DNA of 64,000 nucleotides from Laspinema palackyanum D2a (GCA_025370845.1 JAMXFF010000009.1:86776-150775); one strand, 5' to 3'. Positions 51,405-63,000 are shown, counted from the first letter of the stretch. Numbers and translations are program-made. The notes: generated by a model not told the origin, from the sequence alone.

Positions 51405-53132
51405 ATGGAGAGGGTAAAAGTTGTGAAACACACTCAAATAATCGGTTGGAATTCATCAGGAAAATTCTCGGGAAATTTTGGCTTTAATCGTCGGTTTAGA
51501 CGGTGGCATCACCGGGCGATCGCACCCCTGATTGCTGCTATGTTGGCAGTCGCCTCCGGTGCAAATGTGGCGAGTCTTGCGGCTGAAAGTTTGACTTTCC
51601 GTCTCGGTCCCTGGCAAGGCTCGATCGCCATTGCTGATTTAGAAGAGTATGCTAGAACTGGCGAACTTCCCGGCAATCTTGCCCCCCTAGGTCCCTTTTT
51701 ACCGGATGGATTGCAAGAGGTGTTGGCGCAACGGGTGGAGATTGACCCGGATATTGGCGATCGCGCCTTGGATCGTCTCATCAAATCCCCCCAAGGAAAC
51801 CGCTTTGTTCGCGCTATTTTCTTACTGGTTCCTGATAGTACAATTGAACAAATTAAAGATGCCATAAAACTCGTTGCCACCCAAGGTAATGGTCTGAGTT
51901 TATTAGGCATTTTAAAAGCCTTACCCGGGGATAATATTGTTTTTGATGCAACTTCGGCTATAGGAGTCGCATCTCGTCTGAATCTGCCCTATTTAGAAGG
52001 GCAAATTTTACGTTCTCGGTTAGAAAGTGACCTAGAACTAGAAACCGAACCCTTTTTCGCCAGTTTCGACCCCGCCTTACCCGGTTCGCAACTGGTTTCT
52101 CAGCAAACCCTCACCTTTCGCGATCGCCAGCGCAACCGAGATATTACTGCTGAACTGTATTTCGGCAGCAATCCTCAAGGACCTCTCGCCGTTCTCTCCC
52201 ACGGATTAGGGTCCGATCGCTTCTTATTGAACTATTTATCTCAACATCTCGCCTCCCACGGCATCACCGTCGTTGCTATTGAACATCCTGATATTAATGA
52301 GGCGGCAGTTGAAAATCTCCCCGTCACCTTAGACCCCACCAATCTCATCCCCGCTTCTGTCTTTTTAGAACTGCCCAAAGATATTAGTTTTGTCCTAGAT
52401 GAACTTGCTGAAATCAACCGCCAACCCGGTTCTCTCGCGGGGAAATTGAACACCGCAGAAACAATAATCATTGGCCATTCTTTAGGCGGTTATGCGGCAT
52501 TAGCTATAGCGGGGGGCGAGTTAAATTTAAACGAGTTGCGAGATTTTTGTAGTGAGGGTCGTAAATTAGGCCGATCGCCTGCGGATTTATTGCAATGTTC
52601 CGCCACAGAATTATCGGGAAATCGAATCACCTTGCGCGATCGACGGATTAAACAGGCAGTTGCTCTGAATCCGAATATTGGCAGTTTATTCGGGGAAAAA
52701 GGACTGAGTAAAATAGAGATTCCCATCCTGTTAGTTGCCGCCAGTGATGATGCTTGGGCACCGGCAGTCACCCATCAATTGCGGCCCTTTACTCAACTGG
52801 AAGATCCGAAATATCTCCTCACGGCGATCGGGGGGACTCATTTCAGCGTCACGGACCCTGACTATCCTAGTCTGTTAGAACGTCAAACCGCCTTACCCGA
52901 TGACCCCACGCGGGAACAGACGGAAAACCTCCGGCAATTACTGCGCGGGGTTACCTTGGCATTTGTCAAACAGCAGACCCCGGAAGCGCGGACCTACGCC
53001 CCATTTTTAAGCGCTGCCTACGCGCAATCCCTGGGAACTGAAGAAACAGCCTTGCGCCTGAATGAAACCCTCCCCACGCGCTTGGCTCGGTGGTTGGCAA
53101 CCAGTGAAGCGGCCCTCGGGCGGTTGGATTGA
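51405..53132 (+). CDS. Exported alpha/beta hydrolase with DUF1400 domain
   Basis: About 575 residues. The N-terminus (RRWHHRAIAPLIAAMLAVASGANVASLAAE) is a signal peptide behind a polar leader. The DUF1400 domain (about 45-180: LTFRLGPWQGSIAIADLEEYARTGELP, then IDPDIGDRALDRLIKSPQG) is typical of cyanobacterial hydrolases. The alpha/beta hydrolase follows: LAVLSHGLGSDRFLLNYLSQHLASHG (oxyanion region), IIGHSLGGYAALA with the nucleophilic Ser, VAASDDAWAP with a candidate Asp, and GGTHFSVT with the catalytic His. Probably a secreted esterase or lipase, substrate unknown. Alternative starts are a GTG at 51423 (AGAGGG upstream) and an earlier one at 51324. Confidence 0.88.
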   Translation: MERVKVVKHTQIIGWNSSGKFSGNFGFNRRFRRWHHRAIAPLIAAMLAVASGANVASLAAESLTFRLGPWQGSIAIADLEEYARTGELPGNLAPLGPFLPDGLQEVLAQRVEIDPDIGDRALDRLIKSPQGNRFVRAIFLLVPDSTIEQIKDAIKLVATQGNGLSLLGILKALPGDNIVFDATSAIGVASRLNLPYLEGQILRSRLESDLELETEPFFASFDPALPGSQLVSQQTLTFRDRQRNRDITAELYFGSNPQGPLAVLSHGLGSDRFLLNYLSQHLASHGITVVAIEHPDINEAAVENLPVTLDPTNLIPASVFLELPKDISFVLDELAEINRQPGSLAGKLNTAETIIIGHSLGGYAALAIAGGELNLNELRDFCSEGRKLGRSPADLLQCSATELSGNRITLRDRRIKQAVALNPNIGSLFGEKGLSKIEIPILLVAASDDAWAPAVTHQLRPFTQLEDPKYLLTAIGGTHFSVTDPDYPSLLERQTALPDDPTREQTENLRQLLRGVTLAFVKQQTPEARTYAPFLSAAYAQSLGTEETALRLNETLPTRLARWLATSEAALGRLD

Positions 53133-53369
53133 GGCATTGACAAGGGCGATCGCCTCCTGAGTTGAAGATGCGATCGCCCCTGTACGGATGCTTAACTTTC
53201 CCAAACCGATTAAACTAGAGACAATACCTTTCTGAGAGATTTCTTCCCGCTATTCTTGGACCAAAAGGGTCGGGATTGCTTCAGGAATTAAACTCTCCCC
53301 CTGTCTGTTTAAGTTGGGTATAAAATTTCAGCCGTTTTCAAGATTATTTTTTCCAATTATCATGAATTT

Positions 53370-54239
53370 ATGAATACATTTTTTGCATTCATCGTTCCCC
53401 TAATTTTTGGCATTCTCGGTTATACCGTGAGCGCCGTTAAAGTCATTAATGAAGGAAACGAAGCCTTAGTCGAACGGTTAGGCCGATTTAATCGCAAATT
53501 AAGTCCCGGTCCGAACTTAGTGTTTCCTTATGTTGAAAGTATCGTAGTAGAAGATACGACCCGGGAACAAGTTTTAGATGTTCCGCCCCAAAATGCCATT
53601 ACCAAAGATAACGTTGCCATTAAATTAGATGCAGTTGTCTATTGGAAAATTATGGATTTGCAAAAAGCCTATTATGAGATTAATAACATCAATTTAGCGA
53701 TTAAAAACCTAGTTTTAACCACCCTGCGTTCTACCATTGGTCACATGGAATTGGAGCAAACCTTCTATTCCACTGAGGAGATTAATAAGCGGGTGTTGAA
53801 AAGTTTAGATGAAGCAACTTTTAGTTGGGGAATTAAAGTTTTGCGCGTTGAAGTCCAAGACCTTGACCCGCCAAAAACGGTTTTAGAATCAATGGAAATG
53901 CAACGAGCTTCTGAGATTCGCAAACGGGCAACAATTGTTGATGCTGAGGCAACTGCGGAGTCTGTGCAACTGATTTTAGACTTGCTGCAACCGCAGATGA
54001 CCACCACAGAGGTGATGAGATATTTGTTGGCTAAACGCTATGTGGATGCGAATCAAGAACTGAGTAAGAGTCCTAACTCTAAGGTGATTTTCATGGACCC
54101 GAAGGCGTTAAATGATACCCTGTCAGAGCTGATTTATACGCCGGAAATTGGCCAACACCTGAATAACCCGAATAATCCTTCTCCCCCAGGAGGAAATCCT
54201 CCCCCCAGTCCGCCGGGAAATGGCTCTAATCCCACTTAA
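53370..54239 (+). CDS. SPFH/band-7 (stomatin/prohibitin-like) membrane protein
   Basis: A 289-residue membrane scaffold. One N-terminal hydrophobic segment (FFAFIVPLIFGILGYTVSAV) anchors it, followed by the SPFH domain: VINEGNEALVERLGRFNRKLSPGPNLVFPYVESI, TREQVLDVPPQNAITKDNVAIKLDAVVYWKI and LEQTFYSTEEINKRVLKSLDEATFSWGIKVLRVEVQDLDPPKTV. A short coiled coil and a Pro/Gly/Asn-rich tail end the protein. Family members organise membrane microdomains and assist proteases of the FtsH type. Its last 4 bp overlap the convergent folP. No NfeD partner is adjacent. Confidence 0.93.
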   Translation: MNTFFAFIVPLIFGILGYTVSAVKVINEGNEALVERLGRFNRKLSPGPNLVFPYVESIVVEDTTREQVLDVPPQNAITKDNVAIKLDAVVYWKIMDLQKAYYEINNINLAIKNLVLTTLRSTIGHMELEQTFYSTEEINKRVLKSLDEATFSWGIKVLRVEVQDLDPPKTVLESMEMQRASEIRKRATIVDAEATAESVQLILDLLQPQMTTTEVMRYLLAKRYVDANQELSKSPNSKVIFMDPKALNDTLSELIYTPEIGQHLNNPNNPSPPGGNPPPSPPGNGSNPT

Positions 54240-55105
54240 GTTTTGGCTCGATAAATGGCATCAGCAACTCGACAAACGTCGTGCATTTCTGCCACGTCAT
54301 GGATGCGGAGGATATCGGTACTGCCGGTGGCGATCGCCGCACAACAAGCGGCAGCTGTTCCCCAGACTCGTTGTTTGGGGTCCGGTTGGTTGAGTAAATG
54401 TCCGATAAAACTTTTACGGGAAGGACCGACTAACAGGGGACAGCCTAATGTTTGAAATTGGGACAGGTTTCTAATTAGGTCCAGATTTTGCTCAAAGGTT
54501 TTTGCAAACCCAATCCCCGGATCGAGAATAATTTGATGGGGTTGAATTCCAGCAGCAGTTGCCTTCTGAATTTGAGCGATGAAAAATTCGGTGATGTCGC
54601 CGATTAAGTCCCGATAATCGGTGAGTTTTTGCATCGTTTCGGGAGTGCCTCGACTATGCATGAGGACAAAGGGGACGCCTAATTCTGCCACGACGGAGAA
54701 CATTTCTGGGTCTCCGGTTCCCCCGGTGACATCGTTGACAATATCTGCACCTGCTTCTATGGCAGCTTTTGCCACAGGCGATCGCGAGGTATCGATGGAA
54801 AGGGGACAGGTGGCAAACGTGGGGTCTGAACGGAGCGATCGCACCACGGGAACCACCCGATTCAGTTCTTCTGCTAGGGACACTTCTAAGGCCCCCGGGC
54901 GCGTGGACTGGCCCCCAATGTCTAGGATATCGGCACCGGCACTAATTAACGCCTTGGCATGAGTAACAGCGGTTTCTAGGGTATTAAATTCGCCCCCATC
55001 ACTGAAACTATCGGGGGTAACATTGAGGACCGCCATCAAATAGGTACGCTGACCCCACACAAACGGGCGATCGCGAATCGTCAGCGGCAAGGGTTGATGA
55101 TTCAT
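54236..55105 (-). CDS. folP: Dihydropteroate synthase FolP
   Basis: The folate-pathway enzyme that joins p-aminobenzoate to dihydropterin pyrophosphate; the sulfonamide target. 289 residues, TIM barrel. Signatures: MAVLNVTPDSFSDGGEFN, ADILDIGGQSTRPGALEVS, PLSIDTSRSPVAKAAIEAGADIVNDVTGG, ILDPGIGFAKTFEQNLDLI and LVGPSRKSFIGHLL. tpiA lies upstream on the same strand, a neighbour pairing I associate with cyanobacteria, but here about 280 bp with repeats separates them. Convergent 4-bp overlap with the SPFH gene. Confidence 0.96.
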   Translation of the reverse strand: MNHQPLPLTIRDRPFVWGQRTYLMAVLNVTPDSFSDGGEFNTLETAVTHAKALISAGADILDIGGQSTRPGALEVSLAEELNRVVPVVRSLRSDPTFATCPLSIDTSRSPVAKAAIEAGADIVNDVTGGTGDPEMFSVVAELGVPFVLMHSRGTPETMQKLTDYRDLIGDITEFFIAQIQKATAAGIQPHQIILDPGIGFAKTFEQNLDLIRNLSQFQTLGCPLLVGPSRKSFIGHLLNQPDPKQRVWGTAAACCAAIATGSTDILRIHDVAEMHDVCRVADAIYRAKT

Positions 55106-55145
55106 CCTGGATTAATGACTTTTGAGCGTTAGGGGTTGGGGAGTG

Positions 55146-55206
55146 ATTTACTACGAACTAAGATAACGATTGAAATCGTTACTACGAACTAAGATAACGA
55201 CTGATA
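55146..55206. repeat. Decayed REP-like hairpins (family 1)
   Basis: TACTACGAACTAAGATAACG followed by ATTGAAATCGTTACTACG and another partial unit. Stem pairing is imperfect, suggesting older copies. Confidence 0.65.
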
Positions 55207-55232
55207 CGCAATTTGGTTGTTAAAATTTTTCT

Positions 55233-55289
55233 TTAGCCCGCGCAGGCGGGCTTTGTTCGTATAGCCCCACCCTTCCAGGGTGCGGGTTT
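55233..55289. repeat. Double-hairpin repeat (family 4), copy 2, inverted
   Basis: TAGCCCGCGCAGGCGGGC, a GTATAGCC linker and CCACCCTTCCAGGGTGCGGG. It is the reverse complement of the element at 46736-46797, with differences in the loop (TTCC for TTT) that leave the stems paired. It lies between tpiA and folP. Confidence 0.8.
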
Positions 55290-55388
55290 CTTGCTTTTCT
55301 ACACAGTCCAGGGCGCACCGCAGAGCGCCCCTTCTGCTTGATTCTTAGAATGGATTCCGGTTCGGAACTGAACCCTTATCCGTTCAAC

Positions 55389-56117
55389 TTAAGCGCGATA
55401 ATTGACAATTTTGCCCCAGCTATCCGGGGTGAGGCTGGCTCCACCGACCAAAACCCCATCAATTTCCGGCTTTGCCATCAATTCATCGATATTGTCCGGT
55501 TTCACCGATCCGCCATACTGAATCGTGACATTTTTATTGTCCAATTTTGAGCGAATCAATCCGATCACGCGGTTGGCTTCATCGGATTCACAGGTTTCCC
55601 CGGTCCCGATCGCCCAAATCGGTTCATAAGCAATCACCAACTTCGTTTGGTCGATTCCTACTAGGTCTTTTTCCAATTGACCTAAAATGTGAGATTCCGT
55701 CTCGTTAGCGGCGCGTTGTTCCTTGGTTTCACCCACACAGAGGATGGGAATCAGTCCATATTTCTGGGCTGCTTTCAGGCGCAGGTTCACCGTTTCATCG
55801 GTTTCCCCAAAATATTGACGGCGTTCGCTATGGCCGATAATGACATAGCGCACCCCGATTTCCGTCAGCATTGGGCCAGAAATTTCTCCCGTATAGGCAC
55901 CCGCTTCTTCCCAATGAATATTTTGAGCACCGAGGCGAATGCGACTCCCGTGCAAATTTTTGGACAGGGCGCTCAAAGCAGTGAATGGCACGCACAGAAC
56001 CACTTCCCGATTCTCCGGGGCGTCCTCTACGGTGGGTTTGAACCCCTCTAAAAACTCCAGGGCTTCTGCCTGGGTTTTGTACATTTTCCAATTACCGGCC
56101 AGAATGATTTTTCGCAC
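55389..56117 (-). CDS. tpiA: Triosephosphate isomerase
   Basis: Interconverts glyceraldehyde 3-phosphate and dihydroxyacetone phosphate in glycolysis and the Calvin cycle. 242 residues with every signature: GNWKMYKTQ (catalytic Lys), [13 protein letters not shown] (His), [15 protein letters not shown] (catalytic Glu and flexible loop), [22 protein letters not shown] and [10 protein letters not shown] single copy is expected in cyanobacteria. It precedes folP on the same strand; co-transcription is uncertain given the repeats in between. Confidence 0.97.
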   Translation of the reverse strand: MRKIILAGNWKMYKTQAEALEFLEGFKPTVEDAPENREVVLCVPFTALSALSKNLHGSRIRLGAQNIHWEEAGAYTGEISGPMLTEIGVRYVIIGHSERRQYFGETDETVNLRLKAAQKYGLIPILCVGETKEQRAANETESHILGQLEKDLVGIDQTKLVIAYEPIWAIGTGETCESDEANRVIGLIRSKLDNKNVTIQYGGSVKPDNIDELMAKPEIDGVLVGGASLTPDSWGKIVNYRA

Positions 56118-56660
56118 GGTTAACTCAGTCAGATACAGAATTCGACAAAATACTGACTATGAGTGTAAAGCGAATTGGGATCGTTTCACGCCAATCTTGC
56201 TAAAACGTGGCAAAAAATCTAGGTGGGGCCGTGGGTTGTTTGGGGCCTCCGGGGTGATTCCCCACTTCGAGTCTGGTATTTTGGGTTGTAAATCGGTGAT
56301 GATTCGTATTAATTTTGATGAAGACCGAAGTGAAGTGCTTACTACAAAAATCCCGAGAACGGCTGAAGTCATCCCGCTCAACTCCGAGACCGTCTGAAGT
56401 CATCCTCCTGGGTTGTTCCCCTTTTGTAGTAACGACTTCAGTCGTTCTCCCCTCTTCAAAGAAGCATGAACATGACCCAACCTCAACCGGACTTTCACCG
56501 CAAGCGAGGGATCTTAAGTCCTGATTCAAATTGATAAAAGGCTATAGAAATTGTTATGGTTCGAGAACGATATGGGCGTCAATTGTAGCGGAAACAGCCA
56601 TTTAAAATATAAAATTAAGTAACTCTCCTAACTACCCTGAAGGGGATAGCGGTTTTCAAT
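56118..56660. other. Intergenic region with decayed family-1 repeats
   Basis: About 540 bp between divergent genes. At 56338-56449 there are eroded repeat units: TACTACAAAA on the left, ACGGCTGAAGTCAT and ACCGTCTGAAGTCAT in the middle, and a full TAACGACTTCAGTCGTT with TTTTGTAG at the right. No gene or RNA seen otherwise. Confidence 0.6.
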
Positions 56661-56885
56661 ATGGTTCAAGCTACTATCTCATATACCATAGGCTTTATCA
56701 AACAAGAAGCTCGTCAACTGGTCAAAAAAGGTATTCTCAGCCGCCAGCAACCGATTTATACCCTTTGCAAGTACATTCCCGCTCGCGAATGGGGAAATAT
56801 CGAGCTAGAGTTAGAACACCATGATTTTTTGCTACGCGATCGCATCTGTGACTTATTAGGTCGGGAAGATTGGTTCGACGACTAA
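56661..56885 (+). CDS. DUF4327 family protein
   Basis: A 74-residue cyanobacterial protein of unknown function. TIGFIKQEARQLVKKGILSRQQPIYTLCKYIPAREW followed by ELELEHHDFLLRDRICDLLGREDWFDD is the DUF4327 pattern as I know it. Small, soluble, mostly helical, with one Cys in the middle and an acidic C-terminus. A hairpin with paired AACCCCACC/GGTGGGGTT lies about 55 bp downstream. Isolated and probably monocistronic. Confidence 0.88.
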   Translation: MVQATISYTIGFIKQEARQLVKKGILSRQQPIYTLCKYIPAREWGNIELELEHHDFLLRDRICDLLGREDWFDD

Positions 56886-56937
56886 GGTTAGATTAGGTCC
56901 ACCCTCACCGTTGTGGTTTAAGTTCCTCTTTAGCATG

Positions 56938-56973
56938 AACCCCACCGCCTGGGTACATCCTGGGTGGGGTTTC
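56938..56973 (+). terminator. Probable terminator after the DUF4327 gene
   Basis: AACCCCACC and GGTGGGGTT form a 9-bp stem with a 16-base loop, followed by a short T-run (TTT with the stem's TT). Confidence 0.6.
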
Positions 56974-57014
56974 TGTTCGGCTATCCAAAGGGCGATCGCC
57001 CGATGGAAATGCAA

Positions 57015-57038
57015 AAAGCTTCTGAAATCAGAAGCTTT
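57015..57038 (-). terminator. Intrinsic terminator of pnp
   Basis: AAAGCTTCTGA and TCAGAAGCTTT, a perfect 11-bp stem around AA. Read on the minus strand the hairpin is followed by a T-run (57017-57013). It is about 100 bp downstream of the pnp stop codon. Confidence 0.75.
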
Positions 57039-57135
57039 CTATCACCCATTCTCACTTATAACCGATGATCCATCCCTGTAGGCAGGCCATGAGCCACCCC
57101 TCCAGGTCAAGTTGGAGGGATAAAGCTAGACTTTT

Positions 57136-59286
57136 CTACGCGAGTCCCGCTGCTTCCCGAGCCGCCTGTGCCTCATCGGGATGAATGTTCAAACGAGTGA
57201 GATTAATCCGACCTTTGTTATCAATATCGCGGACTTTAATCACGACTTGATCACCCACGGCGAGTTCATCCTCAACCTTACCGACTCGATAATCCGCAAT
57301 CTGAGAAATGTGAACCATCCCTTCTTTTCCAGGGAGGAATTCCACAAACGCACCAATCGGAATAATCCGAGTGACGGTCCCCAGATAAACATCTCCCGCA
57401 GATAACTTCCGGGTCATGTTTTGGATAATTGTGACCGCACGCTGTGCTTTTTCGCTTTCGATCGCCGAGACGGTCACGGTACCATCATCTTGGATATCAA
57501 TCTTAGCCCCGGTTTCCTCGGTAATGCTCTTGATCATCTTACCGCCCGGACCAATCACCATGCCAATGAATTCGGGATCAATCTTGATCGTCAACAGGCG
57601 TGGTGCGTAGGGAGAGAGCTCCTCGCGAGGCGTATCAATCGTCCCGAGCATTTTTTCCAAGATATGCAGGCGCGCCGGTTTCGCTTGCTGAATTGCCTGG
57701 GCGATCGTCTCCATCGACAACCCGGAGATTTTCATATCCATCTGCAAAGCAGTGATCCCCGTGTCGGTTCCAGCTACCTTGAAGTCCATATCCCCTAGGA
57801 AATCCTCGATCCCCTGGATATCGGTCAAAATCCGAACTTCATCGCCCTCTTTAATCAAACCCATTGCTGCACCAGAAACGGGTTTCTTAATGGGGACACC
57901 GGCATCCATGAGACCCAGGGTCGAACCGCATACCGAACCCATCGAGGTGGAACCATTGGAAGAGAGCACCTCAGAGACGACGCGAATCACATAGGGGAAT
58001 TTGTCATAATCCGGTAACACCGGCAATAAGGCACGTTCTGCTAAAGCGCCATGACCAATTTCCCGACGTCCAGGCGATCGCATCGGTCGAGTTTCTCCCA
58101 CAGAAAATGGCGGGAAGTTGTAATGGTGCAGATACCGCTTTTCATCTTCCGGATGCAGGTCATCGGCTAAATCTTGGGCATCTCCAGGCGTTCCCAAGGT
58201 GACCAACGATAACACCTGAGTTAATCCACGATTAAATAAAGCGCTACCATGAACCCGCTGGGGCAACAGTCCTACGCGACAGGAAACAGGCCGTACTTCG
58301 TCCAATTTCCGACCATCAACGCGCACCCCATCTTCGACAATCTGCCGCCGCATCAGTTTCTTGGTGACTTCTTTAAAGACTTTCCCCAATGCTTTGCCAT
58401 CCGCAGTTGCCGCTACCCTTACAGGTTCTTCCTCGGGCATTTCGGCAATTTGCGCTTGGATAGCGTCTTTAATCTCATCTAAGCGCGTATCTCGGAGGGT
58501 TTTGTCTAAATACTGAGACAAAATACCTTTAATATCATCGGTTGTCCGTTCCTGGATGAACGTTTCCAGGGTTTGATCAACCTCTTGCGGTGGCTCAATT
58601 ACGGCCTCAATTCCCAACTCTTCCATGATTTCCCGCTGCGCTTGAATCAAGTCGCAGGTGGCTTCATAGCCGAAATCAATGGCTTCGATGATATCCTGTT
58701 CTGGAAGTTGATTTGCACCGGCTTCCACCATGATTACCCCATCGGGACTTCCGGCTACCACCAGATCCAAATCGCCCGAGGTAATTTCTTTATAAGTGGG
58801 ATTAATGATAAAATCATCTCCCACCAAACCGACGCGCACGGCTGCCATTGGACCATAGAAGGGAATTCCGGCTAACTGCACGGCCACCGAAGCACCTGTT
58901 ACCGCCAACACATCGGGGGGAACTTGGGGGTCCATTGACCAGGTTGTTGCGACAATTTGAATGTCATCCCGAATCCATTGCGGAATTAAAGGCCGTAACG
59001 GACGGTCAATCAATCGACAGGTTAAGGTTACCTTTTCCGGTGGTCTTCCTTCGCGGCGTAAGAAGCCCCCAGGAATTTTCCCACCTGCATAGAGGCGTTC
59101 TTCATAATCGACCAACAACGGTAGAAAATCAATCCCTTCTCTTCCCTGAGAACGGGTCGCCGTCACGAATACAGCCGTATCTCCAGACTGAATCAATACT
59201 GCACCACCCGCCTGGGGTGCAAACAACCCAATAGTGAGTCGAATATCCCGTCCATCAAAGGATATTGACTTTTCAATTTCTTTCAT
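57136..59286 (-). CDS. pnp: Polyribonucleotide nucleotidyltransferase (PNPase)
   Basis: A phosphorolytic 3'-5' exoribonuclease and RNA-tailing enzyme; in cyanobacteria it also makes heteropolymeric tails. 716 residues from the ATG at 59286, preceded by AAAGGA; an upstream frame to 59370 is unlikely to be used. Domains: first RNase PH domain ([41 protein letters not shown]), central helical domain, second RNase PH domain with the catalytic region around [21 protein letters not shown] and [19 protein letters not shown], then KH ([25 protein letters not shown]) and S1 ([21 protein letters not shown]). rpsO is not adjacent. Confidence 0.97.
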   Translation of the reverse strand: MKEIEKSISFDGRDIRLTIGLFAPQAGGAVLIQSGDTAVFVTATRSQGREGIDFLPLLVDYEERLYAGGKIPGGFLRREGRPPEKVTLTCRLIDRPLRPLIPQWIRDDIQIVATTWSMDPQVPPDVLAVTGASVAVQLAGIPFYGPMAAVRVGLVGDDFIINPTYKEITSGDLDLVVAGSPDGVIMVEAGANQLPEQDIIEAIDFGYEATCDLIQAQREIMEELGIEAVIEPPQEVDQTLETFIQERTTDDIKGILSQYLDKTLRDTRLDEIKDAIQAQIAEMPEEEPVRVAATADGKALGKVFKEVTKKLMRRQIVEDGVRVDGRKLDEVRPVSCRVGLLPQRVHGSALFNRGLTQVLSLVTLGTPGDAQDLADDLHPEDEKRYLHHYNFPPFSVGETRPMRSPGRREIGHGALAERALLPVLPDYDKFPYVIRVVSEVLSSNGSTSMGSVCGSTLGLMDAGVPIKKPVSGAAMGLIKEGDEVRILTDIQGIEDFLGDMDFKVAGTDTGITALQMDMKISGLSMETIAQAIQQAKPARLHILEKMLGTIDTPREELSPYAPRLLTIKIDPEFIGMVIGPGGKMIKSITEETGAKIDIQDDGTVTVSAIESEKAQRAVTIIQNMTRKLSAGDVYLGTVTRIIPIGAFVEFLPGKEGMVHISQIADYRVGKVEDELAVGDQVVIKVRDIDNKGRINLTRLNIHPDEAQAAREAAGLA

Positions 59287-60029
59287 GCAGTCCTTTTTCC
59301 TTCTAATTCGCTCTCTTTTCTTTTCTGTGGCAATCGTAACACTTCTAAAGTGCGATCGCGTCAGACACAATCAGGGGTTCGGATTGATCTGCCAACAGCA
59401 ATCTCTTCGCCACGATCCCTGATGATGTCGCCCGGTATGAGCGCAGCGGTTTTGGCTTGAGTGCATCTCTCCTCCTTTGGGTCCGCCGCCCCTGCTCTTT
59501 GGATGCTTTCTTTGGGTACTCGTCCCCTTGAGCAAGCCTTTTGATCCATTTTAGCCCACGATCGCAGCTTTAACCCCGAGAGAATAATCCCCGCAATCCT
59601 GTAAAATCTTCACCGGATCAGGCACAGGAGTCACTCGGGATGGATGTCCCTCAGACTGGGGCGAAGTAGTCCTTACAAGAGTAGGTTTTTTACCCTTAAC
59701 TGCACCTCCCTCCGGTCCCCTCCCCTTAGCAAGGGGAGGGTTAGGGTGGGGTTCTTCTTGGGCGATCGCCCCCAGTCCCATCCCTGTCCCATTCCTGACC
59801 CGAGGGGCGATCGCCCTAAATCCGATGTCTGGGTTACCCGAAAAATGTTAAATTGAGTCCAGTCTCCTTCTAGGGCATTGAATTTTAGCCGGAAAATTAC
59901 ACCCTGTTCTATCCAATTGTCCTGGTCAACCTGTTATCAATTCCCTTTTTTTTAACCTAAAATTTAACGCAACCGTTTTAAATCAACCCATTTCACAATA
60001 ATTCATCAATCAGAGGATTTTTCACGCGC
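59287..60029. other. Intergenic region between pnp and the SNF2 helicase
   Basis: About 740 bp between divergent genes. A CCCTCCCC-TTAGCA-style hairpin repeat occurs at 59717-59755, and HIP1 sites are present. Short open frames at 59361-59549 and 59551-59781 look like non-coding sequence. No RNA gene was recognised. Confidence 0.55.
59717..59755. repeat. CCCTCCCC hairpin repeat, second copy
   Basis: CCCTCCCC and GGGGAGGG around TTAGCAA, then TTAGGGTGGGGTTC. Same layout as 22001-22037 with compensatory differences in the stem. Confidence 0.6.
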
Positions 60030-63000
60030 ATGGCAATTTTACATGGCAGTTGGATTCAATCAGGGGATTCAACCGAAGGCAAACAAATCAGTGAATATTT
60101 ATTAATTTGGGGAGAAACTTGGCGGAGATTTATACCTGATGAAATGGCAAATTTTGGCAAGGTACTCGCCCATCCTTTAGCCATGAATTCCCCGGAATTA
60201 ATCGAGTTTATTCACAGCTTAAACGCACAAAATCGTTTGTCTTGGGAATTACCAGACTGGGCGAACCCGACTCCGGCAAAAGGGAAAAAACAAAAGAAGA
60301 CCGACAAAAAACTAGGGATTGAACCTTGGCAGACAGTGGCGATCGCCCTACCCACGGATCTCAGTTCCACACAGGGTCCCATTCCCCTCCATTCCGGGAG
60401 TCAACCTTCAGAAGAAGACTTCGCTTTGTACCCGTGGCAAGTTGAGGGACTCTGCCTCAACCCCGCAGATGCCATTGATTTTTTATCCGCCCTCCCCCTG
60501 GGGACCCTCGACCCTGCGGACAATTTTATCGGGTCTGACTTACGCTTCTGGTCCCACATTGCCCGATGGAGTTTGGACCTCCAGGCGCGATGTAAGTTTC
60601 TCCCCCAAATCCAACGCCCCCTCACTGGCGGGGCAGTCGCCCATTGGCAACCCCTCCTCGATAGCGACACCGATCGCAAGCGCCTCAACCGCTTCACCAA
60701 ACAGATGCCGATTGCCTGTCGCACTTATCAACTCGGGGACCCACAAGAATTAGCAGTCCAATTCCCCCCGGAACCCCAAGAGTTGTTACAGGGATTTCTC
60801 TCTCAGGCCCTGGATATTCGCATCCGCAAGGCGAGTGGGGAGGGTTCGATACCAAATTTGGTCTCGCCGGTGAAAGAATGGCTGCAAGGATTGGTTTTTG
60901 AAGCGGGGATGATTTCCGGGGAACCTGATGCGATCGCCAAAATTGAATCTGCGCTCGCCAATTGGACCGCCCCAGTCGCGCCCCATCTCGCCGGACAGCA
61001 ACCCTTCCGCGCCGCCTTTGAACTCGTCCCCCCGGAATATGGCGATAATCGTTGGACGTTGCAATATTACTTGCAATCCGTCGATGATGCTTACTGTTTA
61101 GTCGATGCCAAAACCATCTGGAATAATCCAGTGGAACAGTTTGTATATCAAGGTCGCACCATTGAACAACCCCAGGAAACTTTATTGCGGGGATTGGGAT
61201 TAGCTTCTCGCCTATTTCCCCCTCTGGAAGCGAGTTTAGACACTCAATGTCCCCAATCCTGTGCGATCGCGCCTCTGCAAGCCTATCACTTTATTAAATC
61301 CGTCACTTGGCGGTTTGAAGATAGTGGATTAGGGGTAATTTTACCCGAAAGTTTGTCCCCGCGTGACGGTTGGGCGACTCGCCTAGGATTATCCATTCGC
61401 GCCGATAGTCCAACTCGCCCGCAAGGGGGATTAGGATTACAAAATCTCCTGAATTTCAAGTGGGAATTAACCATTGGCGGTCAAACCATTTCTAAAAAAG
61501 AATTTGACCGTTTAATCGCCCTCAATTCTCCGTTAGTCGAAATTAACGGAGAATGGGTGGAACTGCGCGACCAAGATATTCGCGCCGCTACGGACTTCTT
61601 TAAATCCCGCAAAAATCAGATGTCTTTGACCTTAGAAGATGCCTTGCGGTTGGCAACGGGAGATACCCAGGTCATGGAAAAACTCCCGGTGGTGAAATTT
61701 GAAGCCGGGGGACATCTGGAGGAATTGCTGAATACGATCACCAACAAGCGAACTTTAGAAGATTTAGAAGTCTCCACCAACTTCAAAGGCGAACTGCGAC
61801 CCTATCAATTACGCGGCGTCAGTTGGTTAGCTTTCTTACAAAAATGGGGATTAGGCGCTTGTTTAGCCGATGATATGGGATTGGGTAAATCCATTGAAAC
61901 CATTGCATTTTTGCTGTATTTGCAAGACCAAAAAGAATTAGAAAATCCCGTCTTGTTAGTTTGTCCAACCTCAGTTTTAGGCAACTGGGAACGAGAAATT
62001 AAAAAATTTGGACCCAAACTCAAAGTCATGGTCCATCATGGGGACAAACGGGCTAAAGGAAAAGCGTTTGCTAAAGCCCTGGAAGGCAAAAATTTAGCCA
62101 TTACCAGTTATCCCCTGGTTTATCGGGATGAAAAAGAATTGCGGACTATTCCCTGGGAAGGCATCATTTTAGATGAAGCTCAAAATATTAAGAATCCCCA
62201 GGCGAAACAGTCGAAAGCCGTTCGAGATTTGATTGATGAAGAAACTCAACCATTCCGAATTGCTTTAACCGGAACCCCGGTAGAAAACCGACTGCAAGAA
62301 CTGTGGTCGATTATGGATTTTCTGAATCCGGGATATTTGGGGGCCCGACAATTTTTCCAACGGCGATTTGCCACACCGATTGAGAAATATGGGGATACCG
62401 ATTCCTTAGAGGCATTGCGATCGCTGGTTCGTCCTTTTGTCCTGCGTCGCCTCAAAAGTGATAAAACCATCATTCAAGATTTGCCCGAAAAACAGGAAAA
62501 CCCGGTCTTTTGTGGACTGTCTGCGGAACAGGCAAAATTGTATCAAGAAACCGTGGATAGTACCTTGGCGGACATTGATTCTGCCGAAGGGATTCAGCGG
62601 CATGGTTTGATTTTGGCGTTGCTGGTGAGATTGAAACAAATTTGTAATCATCCGGCGCAGTTTTTAAAAGAAAAGACTCTAAATCAACCGTTGCGATCGG
62701 GCAAATTGCTGCGCTTGGAGGAAATGTTAGAAGAGATGCTGGCGGAAGGCGATCGGGGCTTAATTTTCACCCAATTTGCCGAATGGGGAAAACTCCTGCA
62801 ACCTTATCTCTCCCAAAAATTAGGACGAGAAATTCTATTTTTGTATGGCGGAACCCGCAAAAACCAACGGGAAGAAATGGTCGATCGCTTCCAACAAGAC
62901 CCCCAAGGACCACCGATTATGATATTGTCCATCAAAGCCGGTGGGGTTGGTCTAAATTTAACCCGCGCCAATCATGTTTTCCATTACGATCGCTGGTGGA

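Noticed and set aside
59361-59781. Two minus-strand open frames upstream of pnp
   Set aside because: Contain repeat sequence and have unusual composition; I see no ribosomal protein or other family.
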